DNA from: Bombardia bombarda
Lineage: Eukaryota > Ascomycota > Sordariomycetes > Sordariales > Lasiosphaeriaceae
Direction: 5' to 3'
Assembly (NCBI GenBank): GCA_030512295.1
Contig: JAULSR010000001.1
Coordinates: 4,053,001-4,117,000 of the forward strand
Length of the DNA: 64,000 bases
The notes under the pieces were generated by a model, which was given only the letters and a program-made list of their open reading frames with translations, searched no databases and was not told where the DNA came from. Each line of letters opens with the position of its first letter. Within the stretch, counting starts at the first letter, position 1. Made by a program: the position numbers and the translations under genes. Of this stretch, positions 55,574 through 64,000 are shown piece by piece.

Positions 55574-57204
55574 TTAGTAGAACAAATCCTCAGCCTTCTG
55601 TCTCCTCCTACCCCTGCCTCCCAGCTTATCCGCAAATAGCTCCTTGCTCGAGTTTCCAAACTTATCGAATCGGTCGGGGAATAATTCCTTTACCGTGGTC
55701 CCCGTGCCCTTGATGGCGATGCCTTGGTCGGTGCTGCGTTGCTTCGCTATCCCGCGGATATTGAACCCGCTAGCAGGTGTCGCGGCCGCGGCTGTTCGGG
55801 GGGTGATCCTATCTGCTAGTTTTGCTGTATATAATGTCAATGCTGGTGTTCAGTTCGAAAATGAAAATAATAATATCGAAAAACAATCGTGTGAGAAAAT
55901 GCATATGGATACGATCCATATGCGCATGTATGGTGGCGCCTGAGGGGGGAGCCGGTTGCGTCTAGGCCACCATATCACTGTTGTAGTAAAGCGAAATGCG
56001 TAACATACCGCTTGCTAGTACCGTAGTGTCGTCGACCTGGTCCATCTGCGCCTTGCTCTCTGTGGCGGAGGAAGACGAAACCTTGGTGGGGAACAGTTCC
56101 TTTTTGCCCCTGTTGGCCTTTTCGGGGAATAGCTCTTTGCTTTTGCTCGCGGTGGTAGGCTCTTTTGAGAACCGCTCCTTGAGCGACCGACCCTTTTCGC
56201 GGCTGCGTAGTGCAGCGATATCCCTGGCTTCGTCGTCCAAATCCATGCGTGCTCCTTCGTCGCGGTCTCTTATCGGTGAAGCTGATCGGTTACGCGACTG
56301 CAGTCCGCCCGCTGAACGTCGGTCCGGGAAGAGCTCCTTCTCTCGATTTCGTCTGGCATGTGACTTGATTCGGTCGGACTCGGAAGATGCGGTAGACACC
56401 GAGTCTCGTCGAGAAGACCGTGGGCGGACGTGAATGCGCTTTGCTAAGGCGTCTGGGTTGTCGTCGTAGAGGCTGACATCGAATGGCTCAGGATCCTCCT
56501 CCTCCTGGCGACTTCTCTGCCTGTCGTTGCCTCCCCCTCCTCTTTCTCGCCTGTACCCGCCGTCGCGGTCGCGGTACTTGCCCCTGGTGAACTCGCCGCG
56601 CCTGCGTCGCTCTTCTGGATCGTACTCTGGATGTAGGAGATAGAAGCGACTGCGCGCAGCGGCTCCCGTCACCTTCCTGTCACCAACAGTGGCAAAGCGG
56701 ACCTGCAGGACACTATCCGGTTTGCGCGAAAAGTCCTTCGCACGGACTTCTATAAGAGGCAAAAGCTGGGTGACGTCGGCAATCTGGACGGCGGCGAGGG
56801 CGACGAGGGCCTCCTGCGCCGTGGAATCGTATTTGAAGATCAGGTTTGCCGAACTGTCGTCGATCCACTCGATCCGGTCGAACTGGCCGGTGCCGTAATG
56901 CTCTGCGAGGTACGCCTTGACCTCTTCGGGCGTGAATGTGTCCAGGCCTCGAATGTGCACCTTGTTTGGCACGATTGCCTTGTCGGCTTGCGCCTCGTCG
57001 TCGCCGTTGATGGGTTCTTCTTCAACCTCGCCAGGTTCCTGGATGGGGCACTAGTGTGAGTAAGTGGCTACAGGGAGGGGTTGGATTACGGTTGCGAGTC
57101 CGAACCTGTTCCTCCCCTGTGATGATATCATGCGTATACGCTTCGAGGATATGTGGGATGTCTTGGACGTCCATATCGACATCCATCTCAATGTCTAAAT
57201 CCAT
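55574..57204 (-). CDS. NCBP3-family protein (nuclear cap-binding subunit 3-like)
   Basis: Three exons (57204-57106, 57038-56009, 55815-55574) join in frame to 456 residues; introns are 67 nt (donor GTTCGG, weak) and 193 nt (donor GTATGT). After an acidic N-terminus, an RRM-like domain lies at about residues 58-118: NKVHIRGLDTFTPEEVKAYL, then FDRIEWIDDSSANLIFKYDS. The EWxDD plus aliphatic pattern is the hallmark of the NCBP3 family, whose human member joins CBP80 in an alternative cap-binding complex for mRNA export. An Arg/Gly/Asp-rich middle follows (REFTRGKY, RRERGGGGNDRQRSRQEEED), then a Ser/Arg section and a tail with repeated KELFP-like motifs. The start ATG at 57204 has good context (CACCATGG); an in-frame extension upstream is less likely. 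Binding of cap or CBP80 by the fungal protein is inference. Confidence 0.85.
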
Positions 57205-57421
57205 GGTGCCTGGCCGGAATGTGCGCGTGCGCGTGCGAGATGGTAGAAAGTAAAATGAAGTAGAGAAAGAGAATATATGAGTCGAATCGAGGCCCGCCTC
57301 TAGATATGCTAGCAAATGGCTTTGGCTCCAGTCGTGAGGCAAGGCTGTCTGGGTACGGCTAGGGACGGGGATGCCAGGATGGAAGAGGAGGATCGATCGC
57401 TATCGCTTTAACAGTAGTGTT

Positions 57422-57465
57422 AGGTACAAAGTACCAAGGCACCTCGAGCTTTGTACTTTGTACCT
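57422..57465. repeat. 13-bp perfect inverted repeat with 18-bp spacer
   Basis: AGGTACAAAGTAC (57422-57434) and GTACTTTGTACCT (57453-57465) are exact reverse complements. It lies about 220-260 bp upstream of the NCBP3-like ATG, so it could be an operator-like site for a dimeric factor or a transcript hairpin. Confidence 0.85.
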
Positions 57466-58444
57466 GGGTTCCGCCAAGGCTGACCGTCTGGCGGCTGCCA
57501 GCCAGCTGCTCGCCCAAAAAGCTGTCGCTGGACGCTGTCTGTGCCTGCTTGTGCAACTTGAAAGTGCTCTTCCAGTGTCTCGGAAACACAGAGAAAAGGA
57601 CGACAAGCCCCCAACTTGTGGAACAGTGAATTATTTTTTCTTTATTACCGAGCCTTGTGACCGCATTATTGTGATTTCTCCAATAGACAAATATGTCCAT
57701 CATTTCCAACAGATGAGACTGTTTCACGTTGATTACCCTTTGGAACTCTCTCCACAGACAACTTGAACTAGGGCAGCTGCATTCAGTTCTCAACTTCTCA
57801 CCTCACCACATCACCAATAAATAAGAGGAGAAACCTAATATTTGACCAACTGTCACACTACCTACAACTCTTGCTACTGATCGGACTGCACGCGTCCCAT
57901 TGTCGCTCTCTCGTATCATCATCTTCTCATCTGTTCCATTACGAACAAAGAAACCTGGCTCTACTATCTAGAAACACGCACTCATAGATATCCTCAGATA
58001 TCAGCTTCCATCCGATTTGGATAGATGGGCAAATACTGGCAAGAAGGCTTCATTTCCCGACCTCACGTAAGTCCGTCTCAATTCTTCCAAGCTTATCGCC
58101 AGCCTCCAACCATTCAGTCCGTCCGTCAATCCATCCGCTCGCGAGCCCAACCGCCCGCCGAGACACACAAAAAAAAAAGTTGCAGCAGGCTCTGTGGGAA
58201 TTCGAATAAAGGAGATAGAAACAAGAATATGCACAATGCACACGTTGTCCAGTTTAAATACCCCAAATTGGTGGTGTGCTGCCGCCCCTCCTGGGGTTGG
58301 TTGGCTGGTTGGTAATTCCCACGCTATATCATTCATGCGCCCTGTCTCCATCAAACGCCCTGTTTACCCGCCCAGTCTATAACATTATCCACCGCTATGG
58401 TCACAGTTTATCATTCGTTTCATCAATAATCCCTATGGTGGAGG

Positions 58445-58447
<3 letters not shown>

Positions 58448-58480
<33 letters not shown>
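58448..58480. repeat. (CTG)11 repeat, probably in a 3' untranslated region
   Basis: Eleven perfect CTG units, read as (CAG)11 on the minus strand. It starts ~85 nt beyond the stop of the minus-strand gene at 58566, so it would be transcribed as CAG repeats in that mRNA's 3' end. Confidence 0.9.
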
Positions 58481-58483
<3 letters not shown>

Positions 58484-58565
58484 GCGCCAGCTGAGAATAT
58501 ATTGTGTGTGTGCGCGTTCTCGTCAAGTGTCGTTAAAGGAGCTCCGTGAGTGCGGCCAAAAAAGC

Positions 58566-60173
58566 TCACGCAATCTCAACACCTCGCCTTCTCATTTCCA
58601 CAATGGGACCTGTGCTCGGGCCCGGGGCTGCAACTGGGCGGGACCGCTTCGCCCGGGATGCGTCGCTCTCGGTGGTGGGGGAACTGGCTGCTCCAAAGCT
58701 ATTTGACCGTGACATCTCGGTCAAGGGCCGCTTCAGCGACGCCGGTAAAGCAGTCGTAATATCTCCGGCCGCGGGCCGCTCCGCGTCATCAATAGCTATG
58801 CTACAATCGAAGGGATTATTGTCCAGAAGAGCATCGTGCGCCCAGGCATCTTCCAGGCCGTCCATGAAAACCGGCGAGTTCTTCAATGTGTACCAAGAGA
58901 TAGTGTCCTTGCGCATGGCGATGTATAGCGAATCAATCATGCCGCCGGCGTCGCACACGGCACACTGCTGCCGCAAGAACTCCTGGTCATAGCGCGACTC
59001 GATCAAATGCTCGTCGAGCTTACGGAGCATGGGGAGACCCTGAAGGGTCTGGGCATCGCACAGCTTCGCCTGCAGGGGCATCCATTTTCGGCCCTTCAGA
59101 AACCGCCCGAACGCCTTCTCCACGGCCGAGGTAAACGACTGGGCGTCGGGTCCATTGACGGCGACCACTTGGTGGAGTCCTCGCGAGAGGCACCGTTGGT
59201 ACGCGTTGGTGCCCCTCTCGAATGGCATGGGCACACCGGCATGGGGAAGGAGAGAAATGTGGACGGTCCATGCGCCCGTGGACCGGGCAGACACGGGAGG
59301 TGGTATCACGATTCGGGGGGCTCGGGGGATTTGAGTGCCGGCGGGACCTGGTGCGATGCCGAGCCCCTGGGCGTGGGGAAACGCGGCTGGCGACAGAAGG
59401 GGGCGAAGGAAGTTGTCGAGTGTGGCGCCCCCTAAAGGGCCTAAAGGGCCTAAAGGGACATTGGGGCGTGAAGTGTCGGATGTAGACCTCCTTCGTGGCC
59501 GCCGGCTGTTGGCCCTACTCGGGTACACGTCATCCTGCTCCATCTCTTCGGTCAGGTTTTCGATTCGTTCTTCTAGACTGAGGTCGGCGTCTTGGAGCTC
59601 TAGCTGTCCAGCGTGCAGTCGCTGAAGCCGCTCATCGTGCGAGCTGAGTTTTTCGTAGATCTGGCGGAGTTGCGCGTCTTGCTGTTGGTTGGTGCGTCCC
59701 ACCTGTTCGATCGAGCGCCAACTGATGCTGACGTTCCTGTAGGCTCCTTTGATTTGTTCGCCAAACTCCTCCCGGCTCTTTTCCAGATGTTCCTCTACCT
59801 CATTCAACCTGCTGACGACGCTGTCAAGGACGTCCTCCTGGCCCTTGGAGAGCTGATCCTCTAGCTGCTGGACCCGCTTCCTCAGGAGATCAAGTTCTTG
59901 TTTCTGGTCACCCGGCGACTCAGTCTCCTTGTTGTGAAAGCACGCCAGATGGCCACAATCACAAGTGGCTCCCGGGATGCCCTTGTTGAGCGCGAAGCCG
60001 ACACAGGCGCACCGCTGGCCCTTGATCTCAGGTAGCAGTAAAATGTACCGACAATGACCTTTGGGCATCTTTGTCTCATCGACCTGGACGGTGGTTGTCG
60101 TCTGTGGCGGCGAAGGAGACGACTGCACCGACATCTCTGGGATCAGAGGCGGGTGTTCGTCTGGATAAGGCAT
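58566..60173 (-). CDS. Cys/His-motif protein with coiled coils, function unknown
   Basis: A single 535-residue exon. The frame is open further upstream, but 60173 is its first ATG, and a TATATA element at 60304-60308 lies just upstream, which supports this start. Residues 38-80 carry a compact Cys/His set: C41, C55, C57, C71, C73, H75, C78 and H80 (RCACVGF, TCDCGHLACFH), likely a zinc-binding fold. Residues about 90-245 are charged heptads predicted by eye as coiled coil (LDLLRKRVQQLEDQLSKG, RLNEVEEHLEKSREEFGEQI). A Pro/Gly linker with a GPL repeat follows, then a more globular C-terminal part (TGAWTVHISLLPHAGVPMPF, FLKGRKWMPLQAKLC) containing further cysteines (CAVCDAGG). A basic nuclear-signal-like AKRSRP is near the end. 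Metal binding with oligomerisation suggests a nuclear regulator, but this is inference; the family is not recognised. Confidence 0.8.
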   Translation of the reverse strand: MPYPDEHPPLIPEMSVQSSPSPPQTTTTVQVDETKMPKGHCRYILLLPEIKGQRCACVGFALNKGIPGATCDCGHLACFHNKETESPGDQKQELDLLRKRVQQLEDQLSKGQEDVLDSVVSRLNEVEEHLEKSREEFGEQIKGAYRNVSISWRSIEQVGRTNQQQDAQLRQIYEKLSSHDERLQRLHAGQLELQDADLSLEERIENLTEEMEQDDVYPSRANSRRPRRRSTSDTSRPNVPLGPLGPLGGATLDNFLRPLLSPAAFPHAQGLGIAPGPAGTQIPRAPRIVIPPPVSARSTGAWTVHISLLPHAGVPMPFERGTNAYQRCLSRGLHQVVAVNGPDAQSFTSAVEKAFGRFLKGRKWMPLQAKLCDAQTLQGLPMLRKLDEHLIESRYDQEFLRQQCAVCDAGGMIDSLYIAMRKDTISWYTLKNSPVFMDGLEDAWAHDALLDNNPFDCSIAIDDAERPAAGDITTALPASLKRPLTEMSRSNSFGAASSPTTESDASRAKRSRPVAAPGPSTGPIVEMRRRGVEIA

Positions 60174-60303
60174 ATCCGAAACGGCTACTGAGAAGCTCGG
60201 GCCTGATTTGGTAGTGGAAAGGAAAACAACCGACGCGGAAGTGTGATAAGGGCAAAAGGGGGTGGGATCTTGAATGGTGATCGGTAAGGAGCAGCTCCGT
60301 GTG

Positions 60304-60308
60304 TATAT
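60304..60308 (-). promoter_or_regulatory. TATA box candidate
   Basis: The element reads CTATATACAC on the minus strand, about 130 bp upstream of the ATG at 60173. It makes an upstream start codon unlikely. Confidence 0.4.
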
Positions 60309-60326
60309 AGGGGAGTAAAGCAACAA

Positions 60327-63300
60327 CCCAACGACAACAATACTACCGAAGCTCAGACATGGCGGTGAAGGGATCGAGGGGGCGGTGGGTGCCTTAGATG
60401 TTGTTGTCCATGGGGGTGGAGGGCTTTTGGTTGGGTGAGGTTATGTGAGGTGGCCAGTCATCATCCACAGCTCAGTGTTAGGGAGATCAAAAGTCGGCTC
60501 GGTCAAGACAAGGGCAGCGACGCAGACACAGATGAGTGGGAGGCTCGGGTCTTTTTGTGGGATGTGGTTATCGTGGTCGTGGGCGGGCGGCTCTGTGCGG
60601 ATAGATATGCGAACTACGAGGATTGCTGGGTCTGGGTGGACCGTTCGACCGACGCCCAGGATGTGGTGCCCGAATGCCAAAACAGGGCAACAGGGTAACA
60701 GGGCGCGCAAAGAGGGGATCCAGGGGGCCAGAGATAAAAGGCAGGTTGGACGGACGGGCTCGGTGCAATTCTGGCACGGAGTCTAAATCTGGTGGTGGAT
60801 CTGAGACCCGATATGGCGTCCTATGATAGGCAGGAAGGCACCAATATCACTGTCCTTGCTTGATACGCCCGGGGCGAGGTTGTTGCTACTTTGCTTGGCA
60901 AGAGACGACCGTTTGCTTCCCGTCGTGGCGCAGATAAGTAGTCTCGCAGTGTATGTACGCGGTATTATTTAGGTATGCGCAAGGTTCTCGATAACCGCCA
61001 GCCAGTGGTGGCCAGGTAGCAGAGATGAGATATCCCAGCCCGGTGCGAAGTGCGCGTGCTGTGTCAAGAAAAGGGGGGATGGGGGTGTGTCTGACGTCTG
61101 ATAACTGATTACACAAAAAATGCGAGCCAACGGCAACGGCAGCGGGTATCAGGCCAGTCAGCCTGCGTGTGCGACGAAGGAGGAGGAAGCGCAAATTCGT
61201 CGCTGTAGCGTGCCAGAACGAAGAGCGGCGGCGATGAGGCAGAGCAACAACGCCTGTTGAGGGCCACGATTGATGGGGGGGGGGGGGGGAGGGGGGGAGG
61301 AGGAGGGAGAGATAGCGCTCGCAGCAAAGACTTGAGGGAGATAAATTGCGACCTGGGGTGTTGATAGGCGCGCGCGATGGGCAATGGGGAGGGATGGCAA
61401 GGTAAAAGGTAAGGTCGGTACGAACAAGTCTACCGACCTAGCAGAGCGGCTCTAGCTGCGGCGCGGGAGGTTCCTGTCTGTCTATGAGACAAGACGCTAC
61501 GAGATCCCTCGGCAACCGCGAGGTACCTCCCGTCCATGTGCCCCCTGTCTGCGGGTTGTCCTGCGGGTTCAGTTGCTTGGATTTCTGGAGACCTTTTGGA
61601 TAGATTTTGGATTCCTGGAGCTAGGGGACCAGCTCAGGTGTCCACCCGGCCCGCCAGCAGCGCTTGACAGCTCGTCCCGCAGCGTCGACAGCACTTCTGC
61701 TCATGTGTTCCAGTTGCCATTTAAACGAGCTCTTGTCCATATCCACGGTCGGTCCACGGTCGCCAAGCCATTGAGGTGGTGTATTGAGTAGTAGTAATAC
61801 ATTACGGAGCAAGAACGCGCGCCCGCGCGCATTGAAAAGCCCTTTCTTCAAGGGGAGGTGTGAAGGGGGGGTGTGTGGTAATGGTGAGGTGGGATGTGGA
61901 GATCCATGCCCCATGGCCCCCATGTCCTCATGTCCCCATGTCGCGGGAGGTGGGAGTGGGATAGGTAGACAAAGTGGGTTCACGTTGGGAGTTCGCAAAT
62001 GGCAGCGGCGTTGGCGTCAACGTGGAACAACAGTTGGAAGGAACGATGAAGATAATGGCTTGACACAAATTTACAGGAAAGCGCCTACCTCATCATTTCC
62101 TCTCGGGCATTTCTTTTTCTCTCTCTTCTCTTCCACGCCTCTTTGCAGTTCTCGAGGTCTCTCTCCCCCCACATGACAACAAGTCGCACAGCTCCCAGGT
62201 GCGGTTGTGCAGGAGTGGGTGAGTGGTGGCAGGCGCGAGCCAGGAGCAAGGGTCCTCCGCCCGTTGAACTGGAAGGCGCCAAGGGGCGATGCGCTGCACC
62301 TGGTCAGTGCTCTCTCACAAGGGCCCGTCCCTGCTGTCCTTTTGACGAACTGGAGGTCAGAAATCTGCGACTTTATCGGCGAGCAGCACGGGGCGACGGT
62401 CGGACGGGCCTTTTTTTTTCTGACAGGGATGGGGGTCTGAGAAGTGCGGCGAGTTCAAGGGAAGCCACATGGATGACGAGGGCAACCTGTGGGGGTCCAG
62501 ATAAGCGTTTGCTGCCTGAGGCACTCACTGACACCCGTTGCAAGTCTTGCAGAACAATGCAGACGCACATCGGCCATCGCACATCATCCATCACAATCGC
62601 ATTAGGCCCGCTGAGCCGGCCCGGGGCCGCTGTTGGTGGGCTCAACTCTCAAAGTGGGTGCATTCAGCATTCAGCATTGAAATCGGCCATCCACTGAAGG
62701 AGATTCGAAACGCATTGGGCATTGGACTGTCGATACCCATATGGAACCTACTGGTTGCTACTGGTTAGGTATTCGTGCACCACCCCAGCAGTAGCAGCAG
62801 CAACAACGGCACCACCATACCTGCCTGCTTCGCTTCCTACCAGGTAGGTATGTACTGTACCTTAGCGACTACCACACCGGGCCGGCGCCCGCAAGAAACC
62901 CCAACGTGCGACTGCGATCCCAATCGCATCAGGGCGCGATGAGCATGCAGGAGGAGGCCGAAGAGCTAGATTCTGGAATGCTTCCCATTCGACTGTCGTC
63001 GCTTCGCCTACCCAGGCCCCCCTGAGGTGGCTCTCGTCGGGTTCCATAGACGACTGACTGACTGACTGGACAACTGACTGGCCTGACTGACTTGGACGGC
63101 GGCGTCATACCAGCAAGCTGTCTGTCTCGCCTTATCTCGCAGCCCCTCCCATCCTCACCCAGCAATCGCTGTGACTGCTGCAAACACTGGGAAGAGTATC
63201 GGCCCGGATCAAGCGCACGCACATGGTGTCTAGCACGCGGGGGGTTGCAACTTGCAACTTGCGACCAAACAACAAGCTCAAGCTGGAAGTGCAGACCCGT

Positions 63301-63856
63301 CATTCCCGAAGCCTTGGCTTTCGTAAGGCGGGCTGGCTGTTGCTAGTACATGTACACTACCTACTTGCTCGTCCAAGATCAAGAAAACAGGAGGGGTAGT
63401 AGATTAGCTAATACCCAGCCTCCCAGCCTCTGCCTACCTACCTACCTAACCTACAATCCGTCCGCATCTTGTTTTGCAGCATGGCATGTGGCATCAGCAG
63501 CAGCCGTATCTCGCGTGACGCTGCAGATTGATGTCAGTCCAAGTGCCGGCATGTTTGTGGCACAGCATTCGTCTCTCTCGAGATCGACGACGTTTCAATC
63601 TGCTTAAACATGGCGACCAAGCCTTCGCCGGGTCTGACAGCGGACAGCCTCCCCGGGCCGTCAGTGAAAGGGGACGATGGCTCCACTGGCACTCAATCTC
63701 ACCGCTCCCTCTCGCACCATGTCATTCATCATCTTGTTGTCGTGATGATTCTTGGACGCCATGTCGTCTGATGATCACCTATCGGCGACTGGACGCATCG
63801 AATAATTGCACACCACCAATCCACCACATACATACTAGGCAAAGGCAGGCATAAGC
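60327..63856. other. Intergenic region at the right side of the window
   Basis: About 3.5 kb with no recognised gene. It holds a 15-G run followed by a second G run (61275-61297), (ACTG)n near 63054-63069, and several ACCTACC clusters (about 62870 and 63433-63455). Short open frames overlap on both strands without domains. Confidence 0.45.
61275..61297. repeat. Poly-G run
   Basis: Fifteen G, an A, then seven G and further GGA units. This may form G-quadruplexes and is prone to sequencing error; intergenic. Confidence 0.9.
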
Positions 63857-64000
63857 ATGGCCAACCTGGAAGTCGATCAGTGTCGCTGTGCGGATTGTCC
63901 GACTCCCATCTGCTGTTCGTTATCAGAACGTGCGGTCGGGCCCATCGGGTACCTGCTGCTCTCTGGATTTCTCATGATACCTACCCCCACATGGCTTGAT
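63857..64000 (+). CDS. Possible 5' end of a Cys-rich protein running off the window
   Basis: An ATG at 63857 opens 48 codons without a stop up to the right edge. The start MANLEVDQCRCADCPTPICC has six closely spaced cysteines, reminiscent of a small metal-binding motif. There is no signal peptide. Too short to judge; coding status is uncertain. Confidence 0.25.
   Translation, partial: MANLEVDQCRCADCPTPICCSLSERAVGPIGYLLLSGFLMIPTPTWLD

Larger units (their letters stand above)
57205..58565. other. Spacer: NCBP3-like promoter and 3' end of the next minus-strand gene
   Basis: About 1.4 kb. It holds a 13-bp perfect inverted repeat (57422-57465), a poly-A run near 58170-58179, and a (CTG)11 repeat. 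Overlapping frames on both strands near 57359-57793 are not accepted as genes. Confidence 0.45.

Noticed and set aside
57359..57793. Overlapping 144-codon minus and 131-codon plus frames
   Set aside because: The frames overlap on opposite strands, span a perfect inverted repeat, and have no domain; they fit chance open frames.
1..64000. CRISPR array, biosynthetic gene cluster or prokaryotic operon
   Set aside because: The DNA is clearly eukaryotic with spliced genes; repeats are simple microsatellites without spacer structure, and no PKS, NRPS or similar genes occur.

Overview
The window looks like a chromosome segment from a filamentous ascomycete (Pezizomycotina, most likely Sordariomycetes). 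The evidence is short GT-AG introns of mostly 57-95 nt, coding exons rich in C/G at third positions, and an FlbD/RCA-1 conidiation regulator. It also carries a spliced SEC23, a spliced RPL12 and a fungal O-GlcNAc-transferase-like gene. The genus cannot be told from sequence alone. No tRNA, rRNA, CRISPR array, transposon or secondary-metabolite cluster was recognised.

Layout. 0-0.6 kb: 3' part of a small secreted Cys protein (-). 4.3-5.7 kb: single-pass membrane protein with a long low-complexity tail (+). 6.8-7.5 kb: MAPEG/microsomal glutathione S-transferase 3-like protein, 4 exons (+). 7.8-10.2 kb: kelch beta-propeller protein with one membrane span, 5 exons (-). 12.0-14.7 kb: COPII coat subunit SEC23, 5 exons (+). 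15.4-16.3 kb: ribosomal protein L12/uL11, 5 exons (+). 21.3-26.4 kb: TPR plus GT41 glycosyltransferase (OGT family), with a reading-frame break explained by a 47-nt candidate intron or an indel (+). 41.6-42.7 kb: flbD-like Myb regulator (+). 51.6-54.5 kb: fungal-specific low-complexity/coiled-coil protein, 2 exons (-). 55.6-57.2 kb: NCBP3-family cap-binding-like protein, 3 exons (-). 58.6-60.2 kb: Cys/His-motif coiled-coil protein (-). A Cys-rich open frame runs off the right edge.

The most striking large-scale feature is the contrast in gene density. From 4 to 16.3 kb the window is compact, but between the OGT gene and the 51.6-kb gene (about 25 kb) only the flbD-like gene is convincing. It has about 15.2 kb of apparently gene-free DNA upstream and about 8.9 kb downstream, which suggests an extended regulatory or transcribed leader domain for a developmental switch gene.

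Other points of interest: PPxY motifs in the cytosolic tails of both single-pass membrane proteins; a kelch-gene intron whose retention would yield an ectodomain lacking the membrane anchor; repeated KELFP-like motifs in the NCBP3-like protein; a very short uORF overlapping the OGT start codon; a 13-bp perfect inverted repeat upstream of the NCBP3-like gene; and a dispersed ACCTACC/GGTAGGT motif in intergenic DNA. There is no operon-like functional clustering. The genes serve secretion (SEC23), translation (RPL12), RNA handling (NCBP3-like), protein O-glycosylation (OGT-like), development (FlbD) and the cell surface.
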